Source: Candidatus Hodarchaeota archaeon (GTDB lineage Archaea > Asgardarchaeota > Heimdallarchaeia > Hodarchaeales > YT1-039). Taken from it: DNA of 10,354 nt. Where the stretch lies: positions 1 through 10,354 of the forward strand of contig JAEOTF010000085.1 in NCBI GenBank assembly GCA_016840025.1, in the 5' to 3' direction. Both the position numbers and the translations under genes were made by a program. Below, piece after piece: positions 1 to 6,961 of this stretch. The notes under the pieces were generated by a model, which did not search any database, was not told the DNA's origin, and saw only the letters and a list, made by a program, of their open reading frames with translations. Position 1 is the stretch's first letter. Every line of letters starts with the position of its first letter.

Positions 1-485
1 GCTGCATTACCTGTTGCATCAGCGAAGTGCCACTGATCTCCAAGTGTAATATCATATGTGAAGGTATGAGTTTGTGCCCATTCTACAACTTCATTCACCA
101 AGCTAAATTTTCTTAAAAAAAACATACTCATCGAGAATGGATTGTTCAAATACGGCATTGGAGCTTTTTCTGGATTAGCAAGCAAAGTGGACAACGCTAC
201 TCCATTAGCGTCAACACATAAGCCCTGATCATTCATACCGCCCAACGGAATTTCGTCGATTGGATCATTATTGAACTGAAACTCAAAGTGGAAATAACCA
301 TGATCCTCCTCATAAGGAGGAGTAAAATAGAGGTAAGTATTTTCTTGAGGACCGTCTTCATTGTTTCCAAAAAAAACTGTCTCACCAATTGATACAGTGA
401 AAATAGTGCAGGCTAAGCTTGGAATGGCTGAAACACTTACCACTAATAGAAGTGTTAATCCGAGGATCAAACATCCAACTCTCAT
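1..485 (-). CDS. Secreted Ntn-type C-N (amide) hydrolase, penicillin V acylase/choloylglycine hydrolase-like; 3' part outside window
   Basis: Partial: about 161 codons are visible before the frame leaves the left edge. The N-terminus is a signal peptide (hydrophobic residues 5-20) ending in SLA, followed at once by Cys26-Thr27. Cleavage there would expose Cys26 as an N-terminal nucleophile, as in linear-amide C-N hydrolases. Family-like blocks follow: GNNEDG at 40-45, GGMNDQGL at 82-89 and, near the edge, a DATGNA segment. It probably hydrolyses a linear amide outside the cell; the substrate cannot be told from this fragment. ATG at 485 is preceded by GGAG about 10 nt upstream. It lies 43 nt downstream of the M14 carboxypeptidase stop, in the same direction, so co-transcription is plausible. 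A lipoprotein cysteine was considered, but the SLAC sequence lacks the usual Leu at -3. The Ntn-hydrolase class is well supported; the subfamily is not. Confidence 0.75.
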   Translation of the reverse strand, partial: MRVGCLILGLTLLLVVSVSAIPSLACTIFTVSIGETVFFGNNEDGPQENTYLYFTPPYEEDHGYFHFEFQFNNDPIDEIPLGGMNDQGLCVDANGVALSTLLANPEKAPMPYLNNPFSMSMFFLRKFSLVNEVVEWAQTHTFTYDITLGDQWHFADATGNA

Positions 486-528
486 GAATTTCAACTCCAA
501 CTCATAACAATAAACTGTGAAAATTCCA

Positions 529-2292
529 CTATAATTGTCGCCTTTTGATCTTGATCCACCCGATTAAAATTGGAATGGCTAGTAACATCGTTAAGAAATC
601 CCAAGGTATAACATTACCCTTGTTTGTCTCGGTATCAATTCCAATTGCTGCTTTATCAATAGAAAGTGTGGAATAGCCAACATAATCGTTACCGATCTTC
701 AGAATGATCTCCGTTCCAGGCTGGAGCACTTTGTCCAAGTCAAATTCAAGCGTTTTGTTTATTGTTTGTCCCTCTATTAGCCTTGGAAGTGTTATAGGTA
801 CTCCATCTTTCAGAATGTAATCAAAATCATTATTCACTAGATTAAGCCAAAGTGTTGTTTCAACCCGTGGACTTAAATTCTCCACGGTTACCTCTAACTT
901 TCGACTATTCCCTGTATTCTCATCGTCCAAAATAATATAGCCTGTGATGTTAAGCCGAGGGGTAATACTAAGCCAATAATCGAACGCGGGTTGGATATCA
1001 TTCCACAGAGCATCAATAGCGGATTCGTAAGGTGCAAAATATTCAAAGATAGAATCCCATTGCCAAACTTGGTAAGTCTCATTGGAGAGATCTGCTCTTA
1101 ATATCCCTTCATTATCAGCTGAGCCATTATGGTATATTTCGTAGGTTAAAGGGACTAGACATCTTTTTTCAGAATACATCCAATCATCCCAAGAACCCGC
1201 ACAGGTATAGCTAGGAAGATAATGAGATTGAATCTCTTCTTGTGATGCACTGATATTGAGATAATCAGTCAAATTTGGAACTAGCCCTAAGAAGTCACTA
1301 TAGATCTGATAATATAATGACGGTTCAGCAAAGTAATCGATAGAGGCCCATGGAAAATAGGTAGCATTGATACCTGAATGTAATGAAATAGCGGTGCTAA
1401 AAGCCTTATCCATCATGAAATCACGAAAAACTTGAGTTTCAGGTTCGGAAAAAGGAGCTGTGCCAGGATAGGTCATAGAGGTAGTGTCACTACCCCAACC
1501 GCTATCCAGAGAGGAATCATTCCATCGGAAATTATAGTTGCGATTCAAGTCGACACCTCCAATTGGATCTTCATTAATTAGTCCGTCTCCGTCATCATCA
1601 ATGCCCTCAAAGTATCTCCCGTCGTAAATCCAATCGCTGCCGTTCTTCACATACATATTAAATTCCGAAACGATACCATCACCGTTGACATCGTCCGCAG
1701 GATCTTCATCAAAGAAACCATCGTTGTCGTCATCGAATAATCTTAAATTCTTACGTAACCATGCATCTCCTTCTTCTACAGCGTAGTAAAGGCTATCTGG
1801 GTTTAGAGAGGGAATAATGTAAATTTCCTCATGGTCTACATATTCTGTTATCGTTTGATCAATTCCATAGTTATTTACGAGACGTAACAGGAACCGAAGA
1901 GCCGCTTCAACAGTTATTTGCTCTCGCGCGTGATGATGAGCCACGAAGAGGACGCCTGCCTTCGGATCAGGGTTTTCTTCATTTGTAATCCGAAGGCAAT
2001 GGATGTCCTTCCCTTGGAGGCTCTGACCGATAGTGTACATCTCCACAATGTCAGGAGCAGTGTCGGCTATCTGGTTTAACTCATCTACCATTTGGGGATA
2101 ATTGTGGTATTGGTCGGGATAGAGCAAAGAAAGAGTTGACCAAGTACGTAGAAGAGTTGATAGGTCAGTAGAAACAACTAATCTAACTGGTTCACCGACA
2201 TTAGCCTGACCGGTGTAACCAGAGAACATACTAGTAAAGAATAGGACGAGTAAAAGTCCTAAAATTCCCCATCGTGTTTTATACAACATCAT
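529..2292 (-). CDS. Membrane-anchored M14-family zinc carboxypeptidase with Asp-rich calcium-binding-type insert
   Basis: 587 residues. Residues 8-24 form a signal peptide. The M14 catalytic domain spans roughly 55-430. The HxxE zinc pair is H121 and E124 (HARE), the substrate-binding DLNRN is at 248-252, the third zinc ligand is H305 (SLHSG), and the catalytic Glu is E385 (TYE). All key residues are present, so it should be active outside the cell, removing C-terminal residues from peptides. Between the zinc pair and DLNRN are three acidic loops of the DxDxDG type (187-197, 201-210 and 232-242), typical of Ca2+ binding. A beta-rich domain (about 445-548) precedes a single helix (562-579) and KIKRRQL, giving an outward-facing tail-anchored enzyme. 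GAGG lies 6 nt upstream of tandem ATGs at 2292/2289. It follows the 2332-3141 gene by 39 nt. Family assignment is firm; the exact peptide substrate is unknown. Confidence 0.9.
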   Translation of the reverse strand: MMLYKTRWGILGLLLVLFFTSMFSGYTGQANVGEPVRLVVSTDLSTLLRTWSTLSLLYPDQYHNYPQMVDELNQIADTAPDIVEMYTIGQSLQGKDIHCLRITNEENPDPKAGVLFVAHHHAREQITVEAALRFLLRLVNNYGIDQTITEYVDHEEIYIIPSLNPDSLYYAVEEGDAWLRKNLRLFDDDNDGFFDEDPADDVNGDGIVSEFNMYVKNGSDWIYDGRYFEGIDDDGDGLINEDPIGGVDLNRNYNFRWNDSSLDSGWGSDTTSMTYPGTAPFSEPETQVFRDFMMDKAFSTAISLHSGINATYFPWASIDYFAEPSLYYQIYSDFLGLVPNLTDYLNISASQEEIQSHYLPSYTCAGSWDDWMYSEKRCLVPLTYEIYHNGSADNEGILRADLSNETYQVWQWDSIFEYFAPYESAIDALWNDIQPAFDYWLSITPRLNITGYIILDDENTGNSRKLEVTVENLSPRVETTLWLNLVNNDFDYILKDGVPITLPRLIEGQTINKTLEFDLDKVLQPGTEIILKIGNDYVGYSTLSIDKAAIGIDTETNKGNVIPWDFLTMLLAIPILIGWIKIKRRQL

Positions 2293-2331
2293 TAAACCTC
2301 AACTTATCTTTTTTTTATTTTTTCGAACTAT

Positions 2332-3141
2332 TTAGTTATGATCACCGTTTTTTTCATTTTTACAGCCTCGTAAGTAGAGATAAAATCGCTTACGAGTTAG
2401 AATTCTTGAGATAACACTCAGAAGTCCAACTCCCGTCACCAAGAGCATTATATCGAAACCAGGTGTAGAAGCAGAATTAGAAGCTGTAGTACTAATATCC
2501 TCCTTATCGGTAATAGTGGTAGGCTTCCCAGTAATATCTACAGTCGATGCTTCAGGATAGTACACAAGTGTAAGTGAAAAAATATTGTGAATCTCTTGTA
2601 TAATCTCATAAAGAATCCCTGATTCCTTATGAAACTTACACAATACACCATTGTCCTGGACAATCATATAATCTCCTTGAATTTTTGCTATTAATTCTAC
2701 TGAATAATTAAGAAAATAACTTGTATTCACTTCCATGTTGTCTACTAGAAATTTAATTGGCATTATAAGAGCAAAAATTTGTGGGGCAAAAGAAAAATCA
2801 TTCAGTTCCTGTTTTTCAACTCTTTCACCGTTTAAAAATGTGTCCAATAACAAAAATGCACTTACGTCGATAATTTCATCGAGATCCGTTGGTAAACCAT
2901 TGACTATCGAAATTTGTATGATATCATCTTGAGTAAGGCGTTCTCTGCCCAATAATAATGGTTCACTTGTTTCAACCTTTAATTCAACAACTTTCCATCC
3001 TAATACGACATTTTCTTGGAAAAATTGATACCACACTAATGTAACATCCGATGGAGGCATAGAGGTAGCCCGGAAACTGCTGAAAGTTAGAAGAAGGATT
3101 CCAATGACATAAATCAGTCGTTTACTCTTTATAATCATCAT
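2332..3141 (-). CDS. Exported surface protein of unknown function with PGF-CTERM-like C-terminal anchor
   Basis: 269 residues from ATG at 3141. A start at 3171 is possible, but GGTGA lies just upstream of the tandem ATGs at 3141/3138, and starting there removes an overlap with the preceding gene. Residues 8-23 are a signal peptide or anchor. The middle (30-200) looks like a soluble extracellular beta-rich domain that I do not recognise. From about 206 there is a Thr/Ser-rich linker, then TPGF at 226-229, a hydrophobic helix at 230-247 and a basic TRKR cluster at 249-252. This tripartite pattern resembles archaeal PGF-CTERM sorting/anchor signals. Unusually, about 17 further residues (FYLYLRG then a charged tail) follow the basic cluster. 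It sits between a multi-TM protein and the M14 peptidase in one leftward series, suggesting a shared cell-surface role. No enzymatic motif is visible. Confidence 0.75.
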   Translation of the reverse strand: MMIIKSKRLIYVIGILLLTFSSFRATSMPPSDVTLVWYQFFQENVVLGWKVVELKVETSEPLLLGRERLTQDDIIQISIVNGLPTDLDEIIDVSAFLLLDTFLNGERVEKQELNDFSFAPQIFALIMPIKFLVDNMEVNTSYFLNYSVELIAKIQGDYMIVQDNGVLCKFHKESGILYEIIQEIHNIFSLTLVYYPEASTVDITGKPTTITDKEDISTTASNSASTPGFDIMLLVTGVGLLSVISRILTRKRFYLYLRGCKNEKNGDHN

Positions 3142-3164
3142 TAATTCACCTACATTCATTATTT

Positions 3165-3602
3165 TTAACATCTAACCATATTTCGTAATTCTTTGTCGAA
3201 TGCATCAACAACCGTTTCCTTGTTCAAATACCAAGAACCAATAATCCCAGGTAATACTCCTAGAGGAAAAAGAAGAATTATTGCGAGAGCAATAACGACT
3301 ATTGAACCAATTCTAGCCCACTCTCTCATTAATAATAAGTAAAAACCACATAGAAGCGCACTAACTCCATACAGAAGAAAGAGAAAGCCATAAATTATTA
3401 AAAAGCTCTGTGCATCTTCATTTGTAGGAGAGAATACGATTAAATAACGAACCCAATTGAAGCCATGGTAAAAATAGTAAGCACCAAAAAGAAATTGGTA
3501 AAGAGCAATAAAAAATCGCCCACTTGGATTTATAAAAGAGAATTTCTGAGTTTTAGAGAGTTGAGAGGGGTGAGTTGAAATGTTAATATCTGCAACATTC
3601 AC
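3165..3602 (-). CDS. Small multi-pass membrane protein of unknown function
   Basis: 145 residues. Hydrophobic segments lie at about 29-48, 66-91 and 97-125, after a polar 28-residue cytoplasmic-type N-terminus. The end reads GSWYLNKETVVDAF, a tail often seen in small bacterial and archaeal membrane proteins of no assigned function; no catalytic motif is visible. The start is GTG at 3602: AGGAGGAG at 3609-3616 sits 6 nt upstream, the strongest Shine-Dalgarno in the left half. An ATG shifted by two bases (3604) is followed directly by TGA and cannot be the start. A TATA box (AGTATAAAG on the minus strand, 3652-3660) places transcription near 3630. This is probably the first gene of the leftward series 3602 to 1, with 23 nt to the next start at 3141. 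Confidence 0.75.
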   Translation of the reverse strand: MNVADINISTHPSQLSKTQKFSFINPSGRFFIALYQFLFGAYYFYHGFNWVRYLIVFSPTNEDAQSFLIIYGFLFLLYGVSALLCGFYLLLMREWARIGSIVVIALAIILLFPLGVLPGIIGSWYLNKETVVDAFDKELRNMVRC

Positions 3603-3608
3603 ATTATT

Positions 3609-3616
3609 CTCCTCCT
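3609..3616 (-). promoter_or_regulatory. Strong Shine-Dalgarno deciding a GTG start
   Basis: AGGAGGAG on the minus strand, six bases before GTG at 3602. It fixes the start of the small membrane protein and rules out the overlapping ATG-TGA. Confidence 0.8.
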
Positions 3617-3651
3617 ATTAGGAAAAAAAAGAAAACTCCCAACACCAGTTT

Positions 3652-3660
3652 CTTTATACT
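3652..3660 (-). promoter_or_regulatory. TATA box for the leftward surface-protein cluster
   Basis: AGTATAAAG on the minus strand. The centre is about 54 nt before the GTG at 3602, predicting a start site near 3630 and a leader of about 28 nt that contains the AGGAGGAG ribosome site. It lies in the 92-nt gap after the truncated CPBP-like gene. A T-rich run (minus strand, 3623-3635) in the same gap may end transcription of that upstream gene. Placement is by motif only. Confidence 0.45.
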
Positions 3661-3694
3661 CACGTTCGATCTCTCACACACTTTCATTTGCAAC

Positions 3695-4240
3695 TTATAG
3701 GATATTATTGAGCATTCTATAGGTACCAGCGGTCTTATGCTTGGCTTTCTTTGGAACTATGCGTTTTTTACTATTTGAAAATCTGGTGGATGGCTCTTCA
3801 ATCCCAAAAATGCAAATAAAGAGAAGTACTGTAATTATGAGCAAATTAAGCAAGAGATAAAAAATATTATTCGCGAAGATTAGTCCAAGACCTGAAAGAA
3901 ACACTGCAAAATAGCATTTGATCCCAGTAATCCAATTAAAAGCTGATTCATTGAATTTTTGAAGGTTTTCTCTTCTATTCGCTATTCCTGTGGCAAGTGT
4001 TGAGAGGATTGATCCATAAAGGAATATCCCTATCGGAAGTGGAATCGCGTTTCCACTATATTGATTGATTAGGTTGACCGAGGGATATAAGCAAATCCAA
4101 GTAATCACATGTGTCAATACGAAATATGTAAAGAGCGAGTGTTTCTGAATTAAGCCTTTTATATCAGCCCATACAGTTATTGGAGCGATTGTTTGCTTGT
4201 TTAACTCATTTATTTCGATTGTTGTCATTTTCATTACCAT
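3695..4240 (-). CDS. Truncated CPBP-family (CAAX protease/bacteriocin-processing) membrane protein
   Basis: 181 residues with hydrophobic segments at about 36-56, 66-85, 107-123 and 125-145. Residues 30-153 follow the order of CPBP intramembrane proteases: a KHSLFTYFVLTHVITW opening helix, YGSILSTLATGIANRR in the place of the usual GPxLAA helix, W-x-x-GIKCYFAVFLSG, then E148-E149-x-x-x-R153, matching motif 1 (EExxxR). The protein then becomes a lysine-rich tail and stops at 181, so the helices bearing the later conserved motifs (FxxxH and HxxxN-type) are missing. CPBP proteins are commonly 220-300 residues. It is therefore either a decayed protease or a short protein kept for a non-proteolytic role. 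A promoter with its own TATA box and operator argues that it is expressed. ATG 4240 lies about 26 nt from the TATA centre, so the mRNA may be leaderless; ATGs at 4234 and 4228 are alternatives. Confidence 0.6.
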   Translation of the reverse strand: MVMKMTTIEINELNKQTIAPITVWADIKGLIQKHSLFTYFVLTHVITWICLYPSVNLINQYSGNAIPLPIGIFLYGSILSTLATGIANRRENLQKFNESAFNWITGIKCYFAVFLSGLGLIFANNIFYLLLNLLIITVLLFICIFGIEEPSTRFSNSKKRIVPKKAKHKTAGTYRMLNNIL

Positions 4241-4252
4241 AAATTATATGAC

Positions 4253-4309
4253 CGAATACTCGTATATAAAGTATTCGGTTTTCGAATACTCGATGTATGA
4301 TTATTCGAG
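4253..4309 (-). promoter_or_regulatory. TATA box embedded in PadR-type operator half-sites (promoter of the CPBP-like gene)
   Basis: On the plus strand, AGTATTCG (4270-4277), a 5-nt spacer and CGAATACT (4283-4290) form a perfect inverted repeat. A further CGAATACT (4253-4260) pairs with the first arm as 10-bp arms, ACCGAATACT/AGTATTCGGT, across a 9-nt spacer. That spacer contains the TATA box, TTTATATA on the minus strand (4262-4269). A weaker half-site, TATTCGAG, is at 4302-4309. Bound protein would cover TATA and both flanks and block TBP/TFB. The AGTATTCG-N5-CGAATACT unit recurs at 7375-7395 in the padR promoter with the same relation to TATA. The repeat is seen directly; PadR as the binder is inferred. 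Confidence 0.75.
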
Positions 4310-4382
4310 TTAAAAAATGTATATTTTACCCTCGAAATCAATTTCAAGAATAAAAAAAACTTAAATTGTTTACTTAGATGTG

Positions 4383-4404
4383 AAAATCGAATAAAAAAGA
4401 AAAT
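4383..4404 (-). terminator. T-tract terminator after the PadR/HAAS operon
   Basis: Ten bases past the stop of the large HAAS protein, the minus strand becomes a T-rich run (A-rich on the plus strand at 4383-4404), and a second T8 run follows at 4352-4359. Intrinsic termination in archaea relies on such U-tracts without a required hairpin. It would separate the padR operon from the independently promoted gene at 4240. Confidence 0.5.
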
Positions 4405-4413
4405 TAGGGATGG

Positions 4414-6144
4414 TCATTCCATTAAACGAATAAAGCGTTTGATACGTGTCCAAGAATAAAAGTTCATAAGAAGCACCCCATATAACATCAATATAAGGCT
4501 AAATACTGCTGCAAACCATGCCGGTGCTTCTAATACTGTAGCTCCATACCAAACACCATTGTTTTCCCAAATGACATAGACAGCCATCAAAATAACCATG
4601 CTACCCACTATAGTGTAATCTCGAAGCTTTTTAGAATTGTAAAAATCAAGCGACTTCTTGTATCTTGCTAGGACTAAATAAGGGAGATCATAAGGTTTAT
4701 TTCCGTCATTCCATTTATATAACCATATTAACAGTATAAAACCACCTAACAGTAAAGAGATAACCCAAATTCCAAATTCCGTTTCATTTACTCGTATAGG
4801 AGAAAAAATCCAGAATAACCATGCTGAAATTAACGTTAAAATGAGTCCTAAGGAGAAATATCTTTGGAAATGAGCGAAGTGGATATCATGTTTATATTGA
4901 GGGGATCTTTTCTCCCGATATATCTGAGTTATTAAATAGCCGGAGATCAAGCCGAGAATAACGGCAGGGATTAACGTTCCAGTAGCAACATCACTCAGCC
5001 GATTAAACAGATCAGATTCTTCACCAGGAAGTCTAGAAGGAAAATCAAGTGCAATTTGGATGTTACCAAGAGCCAATAGTACTAAATAAGAGAGCAAAAC
5101 TAAGGCAGTATACGGATGGTCAATGATTTCCCAAGGAATATACACACCTTTTCTAGTTCTTTCTATTTCTGCATATTTAGCAGACTTTTGTATCTGGGAT
5201 AATCGGTCTATGAGAAATCCACCGATCAAACCAATGCATACTGCAGGAACAATGAATGCAAGAGTGACTATTGGAAGCATAGTGGACATTAACCACTCAT
5301 TATCACTTCCCTCTGAAAAATACACAATAAATCCCTCAATGGTCGCTATAATAAGAAAAATCATATATGAAATCAAAACTGAGGCCAATGTGGGATGCTC
5401 CATGATTTCCGAGGGTAGAGGAGAGCTGTGCATTTGCTGTAATTCAGGCATTCTAGATGCTTTTTGAACCTGATCCAATTGTGTTATGAGATAGCTTCCG
5501 ATCAAGCCAAAAATCACTGCAGGAGGGATCATTATGATTAAAGCAACACCCCAAATGGTAGGGATTAAGGATGGATCTTTCTCTGAGTCGGGAATGATTA
5601 GAACCAGAGGAACCCCTACTTCTACAATTACAGCAATAATAAAAATAAAATAAGAAATTAAAATAGATGTTACATTGGGATAAGTAGTGAATATTTTAGG
5701 AAGAAAGCTTGATTCTGTAGTGTCTACCACTTCAGTAAGTCTCCGTCCACAGTTTTCACAAAATCGTGCGTCTGATTCGTTCGCCCAATTACAACTGCTA
5801 CAACGGTTTTTAACAGGCTTAGTGGGAACAGAAACGGTTTTTTGCGCTGTTACTCGTTCAACAGGCATCTCCATTGCCTGCAAGATTTCAGAAGGAGACC
5901 CGATTTCTTGAATTAATGCTAAGGCTTCATCAAAGTTGATCTTGGCTTTATCACTATAATCTTCTACGAACTCTTGAATGAATTCCTCTATCCCATTATA
6001 AATAGTGCTCCGTTGTTCTGGGGTTATATCAAATTGATCCATCTTTTTTTGGAGATTAGTTAAGAATGAACTGATTAATTGCCATGCATCAGGGGTAAAA
6101 GAACCAGATAATTCTTGAAGCTGAACTTTTAGGTTATTATTCAT
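4414..6144 (-). CDS. HAAS (DUF1700-like) / zinc-ribbon polytopic membrane protein with triplicated membrane module
   Basis: 576 residues. Residues 15-92 form an alpha-helical HAAS-type domain ending in EIGSPSEILQAM, which resembles the LGsPeeIA signature of the family encoded beside PadR regulators. A zinc ribbon follows (C115, C118, C129, C132). Then three tandem copies of a two-helix module occur at about 154-229, 250-323 and 343-418. Each opens with (S/A)-x-(L/V)-(I/L)-(I/L)-SY and closes with P-A-V-x-x-G-L-I-(G/S)-(G/S/Y)-x-L-I followed by a charged stretch. Four more helices lie at 428-447, 457-476, 510-527 and 543-562. The start ATG directly follows the stop of the preceding paralogue (TAAATG), with GAGG inside that gene's end, so translation is coupled. 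Likely role, by inference: membrane sensor or partner that controls PadR. Domain layout is clear; the ligand is unknown. Confidence 0.8.
   Translation of the reverse strand: MNNNLKVQLQELSGSFTPDAWQLISSFLTNLQKKMDQFDITPEQRSTIYNGIEEFIQEFVEDYSDKAKINFDEALALIQEIGSPSEILQAMEMPVERVTAQKTVSVPTKPVKNRCSSCNWANESDARFCENCGRRLTEVVDTTESSFLPKIFTTYPNVTSILISYFIFIIAVIVEVGVPLVLIIPDSEKDPSLIPTIWGVALIIMIPPAVIFGLIGSYLITQLDQVQKASRMPELQQMHSSPLPSEIMEHPTLASVLISYMIFLIIATIEGFIVYFSEGSDNEWLMSTMLPIVTLAFIVPAVCIGLIGGFLIDRLSQIQKSAKYAEIERTRKGVYIPWEIIDHPYTALVLLSYLVLLALGNIQIALDFPSRLPGEESDLFNRLSDVATGTLIPAVILGLISGYLITQIYREKRSPQYKHDIHFAHFQRYFSLGLILTLISAWLFWIFSPIRVNETEFGIWVISLLLGGFILLIWLYKWNDGNKPYDLPYLVLARYKKSLDFYNSKKLRDYTIVGSMVILMAVYVIWENNGVWYGATVLEAPAWFAAVFSLILMLYGVLLMNFYSWTRIKRFIRLME
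5746..5775. repeat. 30-nt exact match between the two HAAS genes (copy 1; copy 2 at 6484-6513)
   Basis: The same 30 bases occur at 5746-5775 and 6484-6513, encoding the second half of each zinc ribbon. Flanking similarity continues but with substitutions. It marks the two genes as duplicates and hints at recent gene conversion or strong constraint on the ribbon. Confidence 0.85.
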
Positions 6145-6951
6145 TTACTCGATCCTCATATCTCCATTTCGTATTGCCATACTTCTATATTTAGTGGATC
6201 TTTCCTCTCTATAAATCCATTTTATTAAAAAACCGAGTATTAAGCCAAGAACAATGGCAGGACCGATGACTTCTTGTAGAATATCACCGAGGAAATCACC
6301 TAATCCTACCTGATTATAAGAATAAGTTGAAGGAGAGGATAAAGGACTGATAATAACTCCAATACTTCCTAGAATGATTAATGCCAAGTATGACAACAAA
6401 ATTGATGTCTTGAAGGGATGATTAATGATTGCTTGAGGAAGTTGAATAGGATTTGTAGCTTCAACTAATTCATATATCTTCCTTCCACAGTTTTCACAAA
6501 ATCGTGCGTCTGACTCGTTTGCCCAACTACAGTACCTGCAAAGGAGTTTATTGCCTTTTTCGTGTTTTTTTCTAGATTTAGGATTTTCTAATATATTCGT
6601 CCGACTTTTAATTTCTTCAATAGAAACTTCAATTGCTTGCAGGATTTCCGATGGAGATCCTATTTCGCCAATTAATTCAATACTGTTTTCGAAATTAATT
6701 ATTCCGTTATCTCTATACTCCTCAATGAATTCTTGTATGAATTCTTCAATGCCATTAAAAACAGTAGTTTGTTGTTCCATTGAGATATTAAATTGTTCTA
6801 ACTTTTCTTGAAGGTTAATTAAGAATGAAATGACTAGCTGCCATGCATCAGGGCTGAAATACGTTGATATATCTTGAAAACGAACCAAGAAATCAGATGT
6901 AGAGGAATTTGATTGCCTTTGACGTTGAATTTGTTGACTTGTTCTATTCAT
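6145..6951 (-). CDS. HAAS (DUF1700-like) / zinc-ribbon membrane protein, single-module paralogue
   Basis: 268 residues. After a polar 25-residue N-terminus, residues 30-108 match the HAAS domain of the next gene almost position by position (SPDAWQLVISFLINLQ, NGIEEFIQEF, EIGSPSEILQA). A zinc ribbon follows (C138, C141, C152, C155), then one copy of the two-helix module (about 178-255: HPFKTSILLSYLALIILGS, then GPAIVLGLILGFLIKWIYREE). It lacks the two extra modules and the four terminal helices of its partner. ATG 6951 lies 10 nt after the PadR stop, with GAGGG spanning that stop, and its own stop abuts the next start, so the three genes form one tight operon. The HAAS and ribbon domains probably face the cytoplasm, where PadR is. 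A signalling or adaptor role is inferred from the known PadR-HAAS pairing. Confidence 0.8.
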   Translation of the reverse strand: MNRTSQQIQRQRQSNSSTSDFLVRFQDISTYFSPDAWQLVISFLINLQEKLEQFNISMEQQTTVFNGIEEFIQEFIEEYRDNGIINFENSIELIGEIGSPSEILQAIEVSIEEIKSRTNILENPKSRKKHEKGNKLLCRYCSWANESDARFCENCGRKIYELVEATNPIQLPQAIINHPFKTSILLSYLALIILGSIGVIISPLSSPSTYSYNQVGLGDFLGDILQEVIGPAIVLGLILGFLIKWIYREERSTKYRSMAIRNGDMRIE

Positions 6952-6961
6952 TTCTTGACCC

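Noticed and set aside
400..412. Cys26 of the Ntn-type hydrolase as a lipoprotein attachment site
   Set aside because: SLAC lacks the usual Leu at -3, while CT followed by GNNED fits an autocatalytic N-terminal nucleophile.
894..1082. Minus-strand frame inside the M14 peptidase gene in another phase
   Set aside because: Overlaps a full-length gene with all catalytic residues in its own frame.
2735..2932. Plus-strand frame antisense to the surface protein
   Set aside because: Short, no start signals, opposite a good coding frame.
3602..3604. ATG at 3604 as start of the small membrane protein
   Set aside because: It is followed immediately by TGA in its frame; the GTG at 3602 carries the correct frame and ribosome-site spacing.
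4240..4420. CRISPR-like or mobile-element interpretation of the repeated CGAATACT motifs
   Set aside because: Units are short, inverted and centred on a TATA box, with no spacers of regular length and no transposase; an operator explains them better.
5123..5911. Two plus-strand open frames antisense to the large HAAS gene (5123-5467 and 5687-5911)
   Set aside because: Mirror frames of a clearly coding gene with domain and helix structure; no ribosome site or protein-like pattern.
6551..6811. Plus-strand frame antisense to the smaller HAAS gene
   Set aside because: Ser/Ile-rich shadow of the helical HAAS coding sequence.
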